DNA from: an uncultured Tateyamaria sp.
GTDB lineage: Bacteria; Pseudomonadota; Alphaproteobacteria; Rhodobacterales; Rhodobacteraceae
Direction of reading: 5' to 3'
DNA: 64,000 nt
Assembly (NCBI RefSeq): GCF_947488715.1
Contig: NZ_CANLAG010000004.1
Span: forward strand, 305,481 to 369,480
The notes under the pieces are model-generated. The model did not search any database, was not told the DNA's origin, and worked only from the letters and a program-made list of their open reading frames with translations. The position numbers and the translations under genes were made by a program. This document shows, piece by piece, positions 34,206-44,303 of the stretch. The first letter of the stretch is position 1; every line of letters starts with the position of its first letter.

Positions 34206-35183
34206 ATGAAACGAATTTTGAAATGGGCGGCGGTGGTCGTTTTGATCGCTTTGGCCGGCCTTTGGGTCGGCAACACATCCCTGTTCATCACTGACCGAGC
34301 ACAGCATGACACCCGGTTGATCGCCCATCGGGGCGTGCATCAAATCTATGCCGGATCGGACCGGTCCGCCACGTCGTGTCAGGCGGCACCGGTGGAACCG
34401 ATTGAGCATGGGTTCATCGAAAACACCCTGCCGTCTATGCAAGAAGCGTTTCGCCTTGGGGCAGATGTCGTCGAAATTGATGTGCATCTGACGCAGGACA
34501 GCGTGTTTGCCGTGTTCCATGACTGGACACTTGAGTGTCGGACCAATGGCACCGGGGTCACGCACAAACAGACGTTCGAGACACTTGCAGGCCTCGACCT
34601 CGGATACCGCATTGACGACGGGTCGGGGACGTTTCCTTTGCGCGGGCAGGGCGCAGGCCTGATGCCGTCGCTACCGGATGTCTTTGACGCAGACATGGAT
34701 GGCCGCTTTCTGATTAACTTCAAAAGCCGCCGCGCCGAGGACGGTCTGGCGCTTGCCGAGATGTTAGAGACGCCTTCGCGCCGTGCGCAGGTGTATGGCG
34801 TCTACGGTGGCGCGCCGCCGACATATGCCGCCGCCGATGCGGTGCCGGGGTTGCGGGGGTTCGACAGGGCGTCGGTCAAGGCGTGCCTGATGGGTTATAT
34901 CGCAACCGGTTGGACCGGGCGGGTGCCACCGCCATGCCACGGGTCGGTTGTGCTGGTGCCTCAGAACTACGCGCCATTCCTGTGGGGCTGGCCGCACAGG
35001 TTCACCCGGCGCATGGCTGCCGCGGGTACGGATGTTGTTTTGATTGGTGACTATGACGGGTCCGGTTTCACCAGCGGTGTCGATACTGAGGCCGCATTCG
35101 CGGATGTCCCTGCCGACTTTGACGGATACATCTGGACCAACCGGATTGAACTGATTGGTCCGCTGCTCGCCAAAAGGCCTTGA
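34206..35183 (+). CDS. Glycerophosphodiester phosphodiesterase, membrane-anchored
   Basis: A 325-residue GDPD enzyme with an N-terminal signal anchor (about 6-24). The TIM-barrel active site shows HRG (LIAHRGVHQ), EIDVHLTQD and the general-acid His in FHDWTLECRTNGTG. It would hydrolyse glycerophosphodiesters to glycerol-3-phosphate outside the inner membrane. Its stop lies three bases from the convergent pyrG stop. Phosphate or lipid turnover is the likely setting. Confidence 0.9.
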   Translation: MKRILKWAAVVVLIALAGLWVGNTSLFITDRAQHDTRLIAHRGVHQIYAGSDRSATSCQAAPVEPIEHGFIENTLPSMQEAFRLGADVVEIDVHLTQDSVFAVFHDWTLECRTNGTGVTHKQTFETLAGLDLGYRIDDGSGTFPLRGQGAGLMPSLPDVFDADMDGRFLINFKSRRAEDGLALAEMLETPSRRAQVYGVYGGAPPTYAAADAVPGLRGFDRASVKACLMGYIATGWTGRVPPPCHGSVVLVPQNYAPFLWGWPHRFTRRMAAAGTDVVLIGDYDGSGFTSGVDTEAAFADVPADFDGYIWTNRIELIGPLLAKRP

Positions 35184-35186
35184 GCG

Positions 35187-36830
35187 TCAGACTAGGCGTG
35201 ACACGTCGCGCGCGGCCCGCACAAAGTCTTGGAACAAAGGGTGTGGCGCAAAGGGTTTGGATTTCAGCTCTGGGTGAAACTGCACCCCGATGAACCACGG
35301 ATGGTCTGTCCATTCGACGATCTCCGGCAACTTGCCGTCGGGCGACATGCCAGAGAACCGCAAGCCAGCCTTTTCCAGCTGTTCACGATAGGCGATGTCG
35401 ACCTCGTAGCGGTGGCGGTGACGTTCATCAATCGCGGTGGTGCCATAAACGTCGGCCACGCGCGACCCTTCGGTCAGAGTGGCGTCATAGGCCCCCAGAC
35501 GCATGGTCCCACCTTTGTCATCGCCCACTTTACGTTCGACCTTGTGATTGCCCTGCACCCATTCCTTGAGGTGGTAGACCACGGGTTCAAAACGCTTTTT
35601 CCCGGCTTCGTGGTCAAATTCTTCGGATCCTGCCGACGTAAGACCCGCGACATTCCGAGCGGCCTCAATCACGGCCATCTGCATCCCGAGACAAATGCCC
35701 AGGTACGGCACCTTGTGGGTCCGCGCGAACTCTGCGGCCTTGATCTTGCCCTCGGTGCCGCGCTCGCCAAAGCCGCCGGGCACCAGAATGGCATGAAACC
35801 CCTCGAGATGGGGGGCGGGGTCTTCGCGATCGAAAAGCTCGGCATCCACCCACTCGACCTTGACCCGCACGCGGTTGGCCATACCACCATGGGTCAACGC
35901 CTCTGCGATGGATTTATACGCATCTTCAAGCTGGGTGTACTTGCCAACAATCGCCACTTTTACTTCGCCATCGGCGTTGTGGATGCGGTCGCTGACGTCT
36001 TCCCACTTGGACAGGTCCGGCTTGGGCGCGGGCGAAATCTGAAACGCATCCAGAACGGCCTGATCCATGCCTTCGCGGTGATAGGCAAGCGGGGCATCGT
36101 AGATGGTCGAAAGGTCCTGCGCCGCGATCACACTGTCGGGCCGGACGTTGCAGAACAGCGCCAGCTTTTCGCGCTCTTTGACGGGGATCGGACCTTCGGA
36201 CCGGCACACCAGAATGTCGGGCGCTATGCCGATGGACCGCAACTCTTTGACAGAGTGCTGCGTCGGCTTGGTCTTCAGCTCGCCGGACGCCTTGATGTAG
36301 GGCAGTAGGGTGAGGTGCATGAAAATGCACTGCCCGCGCGGCTTGTCCTGGCTGAATTGGCGGATGGCTTCAAAGAACGGCAGCCCTTCGATGTCGCCCA
36401 CGGTGCCGCCAATCTCGCACAGCATGAAATCGACTTCGTCATCGCCGATCTCGATGAAATCCTTGATCTCGTTGGTGACGTGCGGGATCACCTGAATCGT
36501 CTTTCCCAGATAGTCGCCGCGGCGTTCTTTCTCGAGCACTGTCGAATAGACACGGCCCGACGACACGGAATCGGTCTTGCGCGCAGCGACACCGGTGAAG
36601 CGTTCATAGTGGCCCAAATCCAGGTCCGTTTCGGCCCCATCATCAGTGACAAACACCTCGCCATGTTCAAAGGGAGACATCGTGCCGGGATCGACGTTCA
36701 AATAGGGGTCCAGCTTGCGCAGCCGCACGGAAAACCCTCGGGCTTGCAGCAGTGCGCCCAAGGCGGCGGATGCCAACCCTTTGCCAAGCGATGACACAAC
36801 ACCGCCGGTGATGAAAATGTAGCGCGCCAT
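35187..36830 (-). CDS. pyrG: CTP synthase
   Basis: A 547-residue CTP synthase that converts UTP to CTP with glutamine nitrogen. The synthase domain begins [18 protein letters not shown] with the ATP-binding loop and contains [14 protein letters not shown]. The glutaminase domain has the Cys nucleophile in YLGICLGMQ and His/Glu in VQFHPEL. The start MARYI at 36830 is the family start; the frame is open 17 codons further. It follows secG on the same strand, 158 bases away. Confidence 0.98.
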   Translation of the reverse strand: MARYIFITGGVVSSLGKGLASAALGALLQARGFSVRLRKLDPYLNVDPGTMSPFEHGEVFVTDDGAETDLDLGHYERFTGVAARKTDSVSSGRVYSTVLEKERRGDYLGKTIQVIPHVTNEIKDFIEIGDDEVDFMLCEIGGTVGDIEGLPFFEAIRQFSQDKPRGQCIFMHLTLLPYIKASGELKTKPTQHSVKELRSIGIAPDILVCRSEGPIPVKEREKLALFCNVRPDSVIAAQDLSTIYDAPLAYHREGMDQAVLDAFQISPAPKPDLSKWEDVSDRIHNADGEVKVAIVGKYTQLEDAYKSIAEALTHGGMANRVRVKVEWVDAELFDREDPAPHLEGFHAILVPGGFGERGTEGKIKAAEFARTHKVPYLGICLGMQMAVIEAARNVAGLTSAGSEEFDHEAGKKRFEPVVYHLKEWVQGNHKVERKVGDDKGGTMRLGAYDATLTEGSRVADVYGTTAIDERHRHRYEVDIAYREQLEKAGLRFSGMSPDGKLPEIVEWTDHPWFIGVQFHPELKSKPFAPHPLFQDFVRAARDVSRLV

Positions 36831-36945
36831 GTGCTGCGGTCTCCCGTGGTTCAGTCTGGCCCAAGGCCAAGTGAAGGACACGCGACAAAGCGTTCCCCAC
36901 GGGACCTCAGTTTAACAGGATTCGGTTCACAAGGGCAAGGTTGCC

Positions 36946-36960
36946 GCAACATGATGTTGC
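36946..36960. promoter_or_regulatory. 15-base palindrome between secG and pyrG
   Basis: GCAACAT-G-ATGTTGC is a perfect 7-bp dyad in the secG-pyrG interval, 115 bases upstream of the pyrG ATG. No T-run follows, so an operator is more likely than a terminator. The regulator is not identified. Confidence 0.3.
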
Positions 36961-36988
36961 AACACGTTCTTTGCCCTCAATATTTCGT

Positions 36989-37354
36989 TCAGTCTGCGCT
37001 GGGAACCAGCGGTGCGTTGTCGCCAGCGGATGGGGGCAACAGGTCGCCGCCCGGTGGCACAAGGTCATTCGACGGCGCGTTCTGCGCGGGCGGTGTGATG
37101 CCCAGCTGGTCGATCACGGATGTACCGGCAGAGTTCTGCGCGGCAATGATCGTCAGGGTGATCGACGTAATGATAAAGGCAATCGCGAGGACCCAAGTTA
37201 CCTTGGACAGGGCAGTCGCAGCCGCACGGCCGGTCATTGCGCCGCCACCGCCGCCACCCATGCCCAGACCGCCCCCTTCGGAACGCTGCATCAGCACCAC
37301 GGCAATCAAGCCGAGGGCGAGGATCAGATGGACAATAAGAACGACGTTTTCCAT
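36989..37354 (-). CDS. secG: Preprotein translocase subunit SecG
   Basis: A 121-residue SecG with two membrane segments (about 3-22 and 50-70) separated by the conserved [14 protein letters not shown] linker, and a low-complexity Pro/Ala/Asp tail (about 85-121) on the outer side. It assists SecYEG in protein export. The ATG at 37354 is the family start. A longer frame to 37525 is not SecG-like. Confidence 0.96.
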   Translation of the reverse strand: MENVVLIVHLILALGLIAVVLMQRSEGGGLGMGGGGGGAMTGRAAATALSKVTWVLAIAFIITSITLTIIAAQNSAGTSVIDQLGITPPAQNAPSNDLVPPGGDLLPPSAGDNAPLVPSAD

Positions 37355-37470
37355 GCGGGGGTGGCCCTTCGTGCTGCGCGATGGGCGGTATCTATGCAAG
37401 AATGCGGGCCGGGGCAAGTGGCGCTTTGGGGGGCTGGACAAATGTGTTTGGTGCGGACCATCATCGCCCC

Positions 37471-38082
37471 ATGCCTCATGATCATCACGACCACCCGCAC
37501 AGCCTGTTGCCGTCTGACCCCGCACTGCGTGTCAAGGCGCTTGAGACCATTCTGACCCAGAAGGGGCTGGTGGATCCAGCCGCACTGGATGAAATCATCG
37601 ACACCTACGAAAACCGCATTGGCCCCAAAAATGGCGCCCATGTTGTTGCGCGTGCCTGGGTCGATGCAGAATTTCGTGCGGCCCTTCTGGCAGACGCCGA
37701 TCCGGTTCTGGCCGAAATGGGGTACTATGGTCGGCAGGGCGAACACATGGTGGTGGTCGAAAACACGGATGAAGTGCACAACATGGTCGTTTGCACCCTG
37801 TGCTCGTGCTACCCGTGGCCGCTGCTTGGAATTCCGCCGGGGTGGTACAAATCCGATGCCTACCGCGCGCGTTCGGTGCGTGAACCGCGCAAGGTTCTGG
37901 CCGAGTTCGGGGTCGCATTGCCCGCCGAAACAGCCGTGCGCGTGTGGGATTCGACAGCCGAAGTACGCTATCTTGTGTTGCCGCAGCGCCCTTCGGGAAC
38001 CGAAGATCTGGACGAGGCCGCACTGATGGCGCTTGTGACCCGTGACAGCATGATCGGCACCGGACTGGCGGTGTCACCATGA
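37471..38082 (+). CDS. nthA: Nitrile hydratase alpha subunit, cobalt type
   Basis: A 203-residue alpha subunit. The metal-binding claw is VCTLCSC with Cys at 108, 111 and 113. Thr at 109 (VCTLCSC) marks the cobalt type, since iron enzymes have VCSLCSC. The enzyme hydrates nitriles to amides. The start is set at 37471 ([13 protein letters not shown]), with the His-rich N-terminus usual for these subunits; a longer frame to 37381 is unlikely. The beta-subunit gene overlaps it by four bases. Confidence 0.94.
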   Translation: MPHDHHDHPHSLLPSDPALRVKALETILTQKGLVDPAALDEIIDTYENRIGPKNGAHVVARAWVDAEFRAALLADADPVLAEMGYYGRQGEHMVVVENTDEVHNMVVCTLCSCYPWPLLGIPPGWYKSDAYRARSVREPRKVLAEFGVALPAETAVRVWDSTAEVRYLVLPQRPSGTEDLDEAALMALVTRDSMIGTGLAVSP

Positions 38083-38753
38083 CCCGGCCGCACGACATGG
38101 GCGGGCGTTTCGGCGACGGACCGGTCACGCCCGAGCCCGAAGACGTGATGTTTCACGCAGACTGGCACCCGCGTGCTTTGGCACTGACGCTGGCCTCCGG
38201 CAGTCTAGGCCTCTGGAACATCGACATATCGCGACACGCGCGCGAGGCGTTGGCGCCCAAAGACTATGCGCGATTTGCCTACTATGAAAAATGGATTGCC
38301 GCCCTTGCCGACTTGCTTGTCGCCAAAGGCGCGCTCAGCCGTGAGGAACTGGCCACGGGACAGGCGATAGGTGACAGCGATCTGGCTGAGAAACGGCTTG
38401 CCCCCGGCGCCGTTGCGGGCGTTCTGGCCAAGGGCGGTCCCGCCACGCGGCCCGGCGGCCTTGCGGCGGAATTTGTACCCGGTGATACGGTGCAAGTACG
38501 GGCGCAGGCTGAAAACATGGTCGTTGACGGCGGGCACACCCGATTGCCCGCCTATCTGGCGGGGCGCACCGGCACCATTGTGCGCCATCACGGCACGCAT
38601 ATCCTGCCCGACAGCAATGCGCATGGACAGGGCGAAGCCCCCGAACCGCTTTACGCAGTGGCATTTCGGGCAACTGATCTCTGGGCGCACCCCGAAAATA
38701 GTGGCGACGAAGTGATCGCCGATCTGTGGCAAAGCTACCTGAGCCGCGCATGA
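38079..38753 (+). CDS. nthB: Nitrile hydratase beta subunit
   Basis: A 224-residue beta subunit. It opens with the family segment [12 protein letters not shown] and has the C-terminal SH3-like barrel [33 protein letters not shown] and [11 protein letters not shown]. It forms the alpha-beta heterodimer with the preceding gene, whose stop overlaps its start (ATGA). Its arginines complete the alpha-subunit claw site. Confidence 0.94.
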   Translation: MTRPHDMGGRFGDGPVTPEPEDVMFHADWHPRALALTLASGSLGLWNIDISRHAREALAPKDYARFAYYEKWIAALADLLVAKGALSREELATGQAIGDSDLAEKRLAPGAVAGVLAKGGPATRPGGLAAEFVPGDTVQVRAQAENMVVDGGHTRLPAYLAGRTGTIVRHHGTHILPDSNAHGQGEAPEPLYAVAFRATDLWAHPENSGDEVIADLWQSYLSRA

Positions 38754-39058
38754 AACCGGAACCGGTATTCGAAGCGCCCTGGCACGCCCAGCTTTTTGCG
38801 CTGACGGTGCACCTGAATGAGGCGGGGCATTTCGCCTGGCCGGATTGGGCCGAGCGCTTTGGCGCAACGCTAAAGCGTCATGGCCTGACGCGGACATTGA
38901 ACGGCGGGGATGACTATTTTCTCGCCTGGCTTGAAACTCTGGAAACCTTGCTGACCGAAACAGGTGCCGCCGAGGCGGAGGCGCTGACGGATATGCGCAA
39001 CGCCTGGGAGACCGCCTATCTCAACACGCCACATGGCGCGCCTGTCACACTGGATTGA
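38750..39058 (+). CDS. Nitrile hydratase accessory/activator protein (beta-like fragment)
   Basis: A 102-residue protein with FEAPWHAQLFALTVHLNEAGHFAWPDWAERFGATL, the conserved core of nitrile hydratase accessory proteins and resembling the beta-subunit N-terminal domain. In cobalt enzymes this type of protein delivers the alpha subunit with metal (self-subunit swapping). Its ATG overlaps the beta stop by four bases. It closes the cluster. No amidase follows. Confidence 0.88.
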   Translation: MKPEPVFEAPWHAQLFALTVHLNEAGHFAWPDWAERFGATLKRHGLTRTLNGGDDYFLAWLETLETLLTETGAAEAEALTDMRNAWETAYLNTPHGAPVTLD

Positions 39059-39065
39059 TCCGCCG

Positions 39066-39461
39066 CTATTCGTCCACGTCGTCCATGTCGGCCTGACCAG
39101 ACAGCGCACGCCGCACATGGCTCCAGCTCAGCCCAACACCCAGCACGATGGACAATGCCAACAGCGCAAGCCACGTGTTAATGCCGGGATTGTCCAGCTT
39201 GACCAGCCCAAGGTCATAGAGAACCCACAGGATCGCACCCACCAGCGCCAGAACCAGCGCCATGCCAAATCCGCCAATCGAGCGCAGCGTGGCGCGCAGA
39301 TAGATGATGTAACCGATCACGATGATCAAACCGCACAGAACCGCAATCGACAGGTTCTCCGCACCGTACTGCGTTACCCATCGCACATAGTTGTACTCAG
39401 TGGGATTGTAGGTCGCGGCCAAAAGGCAAAATGCAAAGAGCCAGCGTGCAATAAAGCTCAT
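39066..39461 (-). CDS. DUF6524-family membrane protein
   Basis: A 131-residue integral membrane protein with four hydrophobic segments (about 5-20, 38-55, 65-82 and 97-113) and an acidic C-terminus ending DMDDVDE. The pattern NPTEYNYVRWV between the first two segments is characteristic of this alphaproteobacterial family. Function unknown. The start is ATG 39461. The same frame stays open far beyond into purA antisense, which is not coding. Divergent from purA. Confidence 0.8.
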   Translation of the reverse strand: MSFIARWLFAFCLLAATYNPTEYNYVRWVTQYGAENLSIAVLCGLIIVIGYIIYLRATLRSIGGFGMALVLALVGAILWVLYDLGLVKLDNPGINTWLALLALSIVLGVGLSWSHVRRALSGQADMDDVDE

Positions 39462-39632
39462 ATCGAGATCGTCCCTGCGATGGTATCTCGCCTTGTTGAC
39501 CCGAAAATGGCGGGTGCCGCAAGCGGGGCTGCAACGCCGACCGATATTTTTCGGCATATCCGGACCAGTTAGCGGTTTGCGTCCCGGTCCCGCATCGCTA
39601 TACGGGCGCGGGTTTGCATGAAAGGGATCAGC

Positions 39633-40925
39633 ATGGCCAATGTGGTGGTTGTCGGCGCTCAATGGGGTGACGAGGGCAAAGGCAAGATCGTTGACTGGCT
39701 GAGCGAACGCGCTGACGTGATTGCGCGGTTTCAGGGCGGTCACAACGCAGGCCACACGCTTGTCATCGACGGCGAGGTCTACAAACTGCATGCGCTGCCT
39801 TCGGGTGTAGTACGCGGTGGCAAACTTTCGGTGATCGGCAATGGCGTGGTTCTGGACCCGTGGCACCTTGTGTCCGAAATCGAAACCCTGCGTGCCCAGG
39901 GGGTCGATATCACCCCGGAGACGCTGATGATTGCAGAAAACACGCCCCTGATCCTGCCCATTCATGGCGAACTGGATCGCGCGCGGGAATCGCAAAACTC
40001 CGTGGCCAAGATTGGCACCACCGGGCGCGGCATCGGCCCCGCCTACGAGGACAAGGTGGGCCGCCGTGTTGTGCGTGTCGCAGATCTGGCGGATCAGGCG
40101 ACGCTTGAGCTGCGGGTTGATCGGGCACTGGTGCACCACGATGCGCTGCGCCGCGGCCTTGGCCTGCCCCCCGTGGATCGTGCGGAATTGATCGCGAAAC
40201 TGACCGAAATTGCGCCCGCCATTCTCGACTATGCCGCGCCGGTCTGGAAGGTGATGAACGAGGCTCGCAAGGCAGGCAAACGTATCCTCTTCGAAGGCGC
40301 GCAAGGCGCGCTGCTCGACATCGACTTTGGCACGTATCCCTTTGTGACCTCGTCGAATGTGATCGCTGGTCAGGCCGCCACTGGTGTCGGCATGGGACCG
40401 GGCAGCATTGATTTCGTGCTGGGCATCGTCAAAGCCTACACCACCCGCGTGGGCGAGGGGCCGTTCCCGACCGAGCTTGAGGACGAAGACGGTCAACGTC
40501 TGGGCGAGCGTGGCCACGAATTTGGCACCACCACCGGGCGCAAGCGTCGCTGTGGCTGGTTCGATGCCTGTCTCGTGCGTCAGACATGCGCTACATCCGG
40601 TGTGAACGGCATTTCCCTGACCAAGCTGGACGTGCTGGACGGGTTCGAGACGCTCAAGATCTGCGTCGGCTATGAGTTGGACGGCGAGCGGATGGACTAC
40701 CTGCCCACCGCTGCGGATCAACAGGCGCGCTGCACACCTGTCTATGAGGAAATGCCCGGCTGGTCCGAATCCACCGAAGGCGCGCGCAGCTGGGCGGACC
40801 TGCCTGCCAACGCCATCAAATACGTGCGCCGCGTCGAAGAGTTGATCGACTGCCCCGTAGCCCTACTTTCCACGTCACCCGAACGCGAGGATACAATTCT
40901 GGTCCGGGATCCGTTCGCCGACTAA
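39633..40925 (+). CDS. purA: Adenylosuccinate synthetase
   Basis: A 430-residue GTP-dependent enzyme joining IMP and aspartate, the first committed step to AMP. Signature blocks: [17 protein letters not shown] (P-loop and catalytic Asp), [25 protein letters not shown] and [12 protein letters not shown]. The start is MANVVVV at 39633; an ATG five codons earlier is possible. DUF2842 follows nine bases later. Confidence 0.98.
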   Translation: MANVVVVGAQWGDEGKGKIVDWLSERADVIARFQGGHNAGHTLVIDGEVYKLHALPSGVVRGGKLSVIGNGVVLDPWHLVSEIETLRAQGVDITPETLMIAENTPLILPIHGELDRARESQNSVAKIGTTGRGIGPAYEDKVGRRVVRVADLADQATLELRVDRALVHHDALRRGLGLPPVDRAELIAKLTEIAPAILDYAAPVWKVMNEARKAGKRILFEGAQGALLDIDFGTYPFVTSSNVIAGQAATGVGMGPGSIDFVLGIVKAYTTRVGEGPFPTELEDEDGQRLGERGHEFGTTTGRKRRCGWFDACLVRQTCATSGVNGISLTKLDVLDGFETLKICVGYELDGERMDYLPTAADQQARCTPVYEEMPGWSESTEGARSWADLPANAIKYVRRVEELIDCPVALLSTSPEREDTILVRDPFAD

Positions 40926-40934
40926 GGAGGTCAT

Positions 40935-41150
40935 ATGGCGCTGCGCTACAAAACGCGAAAGCGGCTGTCGCTGCTGATCCTGATCGTTGGGCTGCCGCTT
41001 TATATCATTGCGGCGGTCAGCATCGTGGCGCTGTTCGACCGGCCTTCGATCCTCGTCGAGCTGATGATTTACGTCGGGCTTGGCGTGCTGTGGGCCATCC
41101 CGCTCAAGGCGGTGTTCAAAGGGATCGGTCAGCCAGACCCCGACGCCTGA
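40935..41150 (+). CDS. DUF2842 family small membrane protein
   Basis: A 71-residue two-helix membrane protein (about 11-32 and 40-60) with the DUF2842 N-terminus LRYKTRKRLSLLILIVGLPLY. The ribosome-binding site AAGGAGG lies just before the ATG, which is nine bases after the purA stop, so the two are co-transcribed. No function is known for the family, which is restricted to Alphaproteobacteria. Confidence 0.88.
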   Translation: MALRYKTRKRLSLLILIVGLPLYIIAAVSIVALFDRPSILVELMIYVGLGVLWAIPLKAVFKGIGQPDPDA

Positions 41151-41280
41151 CACCCGTTTCCCTCAGGCCGCGTGACCAGTGGTCGTGCGTAGTCTGGGTG
41201 GCGTAAAAGCCAAACCCGAAGATCGCCCATCGGCAGAGCAGCACCTGACTGCCGACCTCAAACGGTGCTTCCGGCATAAA

Positions 41281-41307
41281 AAAAGGCGCCTGCAAGAGGC
41301 GCCTTTT
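41281..41307. terminator. Bidirectional Rho-independent terminator
   Basis: AAAAGGCGCCT (41281-41291) and AGGCGCCTTTT (41297-41307) form an 11-bp stem with a 5-base loop. TTTT follows on the plus strand, and a run of A before it gives a U-tract on the minus strand. It can end both purA-DUF2842 and the convergent acidic-protein gene. Confidence 0.9.
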
Positions 41308-41327
41308 CCTGAGTTCTTGCAGTGGAC

Positions 41328-43445
41328 TTAGCCCGCCGCGCGTTGATCCGGGCGGTACCCGATGTCGCCAGTAACGGCAAAGCGGCCCCCTTTTATCTTT
41401 TCGATCTTGCCTGCGCGCAGCAGCTGACCGAACGACCGTAGCCCGTCTTCGCGGCTGAAATCGCCTTGCTCGACCTGACGCACCTTGGTCATCAGCTGCG
41501 GACGCGAGAACTGGTCCCGACCTTCGACAAAGCTGAGATAGCTTGCGGCGGCTTCCAACAGAGCGGGCAGGTCATGCGCGCCCATATCAGAGGCGTAGTC
41601 GGCAAAGCTTGCGGCATCCGCGCTTGGCTGCGGCGCTTCTTCGACGGCTGCGACACGGCGTGGGCGCACTGGGCCCTTGGGGCTCGCGTCCACGTCAACA
41701 CGTTGCTCGGCCACAAGTTTCAGCGGCGCTGGGCGCTTGCCTTCTGGGCGTTCGGCACGTGTGCCGCGTGCGGCAGGGCGGCGCGGTTGGACAACCGATG
41801 CCAGATCCGACCGGAACGCACCTTCGTCCTCTTGCGACTCTGCACCGATGCCGGCATCTGCCTTTTTGGCCATCACGGCGGCCTTGAGGTGAGCAAAGGC
41901 GTTCCGACGGCTGGAGCCTTCGGGCTCTTCCATCTGATTGTCCGCTTCGGCCATCAAACGCGACACGTCATCATCGTTGATTTCGGGCGCCACGTCGGCG
42001 TTGGCGTCGTCGTCAGCGGATGCAATCTCATCAGCAGACGCATCAGCGCTTTCAACCACCGCGTCCTTTTCCAGCTCCGCTTCAACACCGGCCAACTCGG
42101 CCATCAACTCGGCCTCTTGCTCGTCGGACAGTGTGCCCTCTGCATCATCTTCGGAGGCGTCTTCGACCTCTTCCAACTGACCGCTGGCAATGGCCGCGTC
42201 AATATCGGCACGCTTGACCTTGATCACACGGGCACGGCGCGGCGCTTCGGTTGCTTCCTCTTCGACAACAGGGTCCGCCTCGTCGGTTTCGGCACTCAGG
42301 CTGTCCTCAAAGAGGTTGTCACCATCATCGCCATCTTCCGGCTGACCATCATCAGCGGCCAACAGTGCGGCCAATGTGTCCAGGCCCAGATCATCGTCTT
42401 TTTCTGGGGCAGGTGCCTCCGCGGCCTCTGTTGTGGGCACAGGCGCTTCGGCCTCGGCCTCGACCGCTGCCTCGGATGTGTCCGTGTCGAACCGGGCAAG
42501 AATTGCCGCGATGTCGTCGTCGCCGTCCTCTTCTGGCGCGGCCTGTTCGGCCTCATCCATGTCCTGGCTGGCTTCGATGGCGCGTGCTGCATCCTCGATG
42601 ACATCGGGGGCTGTGTGTTCCTGCGCATCAACTTCGGCGTCGGCCACGTCGACAATGTCGCTATGCGGCGCAAAGTCTTCGGCATGCTCGTCTTCAAAGA
42701 GCGGGCTTTCGTCCTCGTCGTCCTGACTTTGCGAAACCACCGCGCGGATGCGCTGAAGTTTGGCGGCAATGCTGTTTTGAGGCGCGGCGTCTGCAGCCTC
42801 GGCGACCAAGTCGTCATCCGACGTGACATCCGCTTCAGCGCCACCTGCGTCGGCATCCGTCGCTGCACCGGCAAAGAACGCCGCCGCTTCCTCGGGCAAC
42901 TCTTCAGCAACGGCCTCAATGTCAGCCGCTTCGTCTTCTACAGCCTCTGCAATGACTTCACCCTGGGCCTCGCCCATGGCGTCTTCCTGAACGGGCGCTG
43001 CGTCTTCGACGTCCGCCATCGCGGTGGGCTGATCCTCAGCGACGGGTGTCGGGTCAACCTCAGGTTCGCTGATCACAGCGTCCTCAGTGACCACGTTGTC
43101 TGCTTCGGGCGTCTCGATCGGGGCCGGTGAGTGCTCTGCCATCAGGGCAGGCGCGGCGGCGGTGACCGCAGCCGCCGCCGGAGCCGCGGCGTCGCCAGCA
43201 CTCAGGACAATGCGTCCTTCCTGCTCGCGGGCCTCAACACGGCGCGATATCTCGCGTTCGGCGATGCGGGCCAGCATTTCCGCGTCTGGTTGGGGTGGTT
43301 CTGCACCGAAATACCGGTCGTCCGAGGCCAGGTCGCGGAAATACTCCGCGATGGCCTTCATGGTGCCAAAGCTGTCATCAAATCCTTCCAACGTGCAGGA
43401 AAACGTGCCGTAGGAAACTGTCAAAATTTTATTGTTACTCATCAT
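41328..43445 (-). CDS. Large acidic low-complexity protein of Rhodobacteraceae type
   Basis: A 705-residue protein with conserved ends and a disordered middle. The N-terminus (about 1-80) is NKILTVSYGTFSCTLEGFDD and AIAEYFRDLASDDRYFGAEPP. The C-terminus (about 610-705) is DLPALLEAAASYLSFVEGRDQFSRPQLMTKVRQ and EDGLRSFGQLLRAGKIEKIKGG. Between them lie about 500 residues dominated by Asp, Glu and Ala. The start is one of two adjacent ATGs (43445 or 43442) with GAGGACG upstream. Proteins with the same ends and variable acidic middles occur in relatives. Function is unknown. Confidence 0.82.
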   Translation of the reverse strand: MMSNNKILTVSYGTFSCTLEGFDDSFGTMKAIAEYFRDLASDDRYFGAEPPQPDAEMLARIAEREISRRVEAREQEGRIVLSAGDAAAPAAAAVTAAAPALMAEHSPAPIETPEADNVVTEDAVISEPEVDPTPVAEDQPTAMADVEDAAPVQEDAMGEAQGEVIAEAVEDEAADIEAVAEELPEEAAAFFAGAATDADAGGAEADVTSDDDLVAEAADAAPQNSIAAKLQRIRAVVSQSQDDEDESPLFEDEHAEDFAPHSDIVDVADAEVDAQEHTAPDVIEDAARAIEASQDMDEAEQAAPEEDGDDDIAAILARFDTDTSEAAVEAEAEAPVPTTEAAEAPAPEKDDDLGLDTLAALLAADDGQPEDGDDGDNLFEDSLSAETDEADPVVEEEATEAPRRARVIKVKRADIDAAIASGQLEEVEDASEDDAEGTLSDEQEAELMAELAGVEAELEKDAVVESADASADEIASADDDANADVAPEINDDDVSRLMAEADNQMEEPEGSSRRNAFAHLKAAVMAKKADAGIGAESQEDEGAFRSDLASVVQPRRPAARGTRAERPEGKRPAPLKLVAEQRVDVDASPKGPVRPRRVAAVEEAPQPSADAASFADYASDMGAHDLPALLEAAASYLSFVEGRDQFSRPQLMTKVRQVEQGDFSREDGLRSFGQLLRAGKIEKIKGGRFAVTGDIGYRPDQRAAG

Positions 43446-43583
43446 CGGATGCTCGTCCTCTGCCAAGATGCGGAGGTTTCTATAGGGGGCGATCCCGGAC
43501 CAAAGCGGCCCGAATCTGTGCCAGAGACCGTATCATTTCGAGGCGACATTGTGATCTGTTTCCGAAAATTGCATTAAAGCCGG

Positions 43584-44303
43584 ATGAAAAACGGGATTGT
43601 TCACAGATTAGAGCCGGTCACGCTGATCGGTGGTGGAGACGGCACTCTGGTCGATGTGGCGGAAGCATTGGCGTTGGCACCGACCTGTGTAGCGGCCGAT
43701 GGGGGGGCGAGGCTGGCATTGTCGGCGGGGGCAGATCCCGTGGCGGTGATCGGTGATTTCGATTCTCTGGACCCCGACACCCGGTCCCGCATTCCCGCAG
43801 ACCGGCAATTCCCCATCGCGGAACAGGACAGCACCGATTTTGAAAAGGCGTTGTCGCGGATCGATGCGCCGCTGGTTCTGGCCGTTGGCTTTACCGGTGC
43901 GCGGATAGATCACCAATTGGGCGTGCTGCATGTTCTCGTGCGATACCCGGATCGGCCTTGCATCGTGATTGGACCGCAAGAGATCCTGCTGGTCTCACCG
44001 CCCGAGATTGAACTGCCGTGTCTGCCCGAAGAAACGGTGTCGATCTTTCCGATGGGTCGTGTGAGCGGTGCGTCACGCGGGTTGAGGTGGCCGGTGGATG
44101 GGCTGGTCTTTGATCCGATGACGCAGATCGGGACGTTGAACGCGGCGGAAGGGCCTGTGTGGATGCGTTGGGATGCACCTGCGGCGGTTCTGGTGCTGCC
44201 CCGCCGGTTGCTGGGCTATGTCACGCGGGTGCTGGCGTCCGCGCCGTCGTCCGCGCGATGGCCCGCTCGCGCAGAACTATATAGAGGCCCGCAGCAATCG
44301 TGA
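43584..44303 (+). CDS. thiN: Thiamine pyrophosphokinase
   Basis: A 239-residue TPK catalytic plus binding-domain protein. Family residues include VAADGGARLAL, VIGDFDSLD, QDSTDFEKAL and GFTGARIDHQLG. It makes thiamine diphosphate from thiamine and ATP. No TPP riboswitch was recognised upstream. Divergent from the acidic-protein gene. Its last 28 codons overlap the convergent transporter gene by 83 bases, so its C-terminal tail (SAPSSARWPARAELYRGPQQS) may be a recent read-through extension. Confidence 0.92.
   Translation: MKNGIVHRLEPVTLIGGGDGTLVDVAEALALAPTCVAADGGARLALSAGADPVAVIGDFDSLDPDTRSRIPADRQFPIAEQDSTDFEKALSRIDAPLVLAVGFTGARIDHQLGVLHVLVRYPDRPCIVIGPQEILLVSPPEIELPCLPEETVSIFPMGRVSGASRGLRWPVDGLVFDPMTQIGTLNAAEGPVWMRWDAPAAVLVLPRRLLGYVTRVLASAPSSARWPARAELYRGPQQS

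Noticed and set aside
39462..40721. Long minus-strand extension of the DUF6524 frame antisense to purA
   Set aside because: It lies opposite purA and its sequence mirrors purA codons; only the last 131 codons have membrane-protein character and a family match.
41466..43130. 554-codon plus-strand open frame antisense to the acidic protein
   Set aside because: Cys/Arg/Gly-rich shadow of Asp/Glu/Ala codons on the other strand; no start signal or domains.
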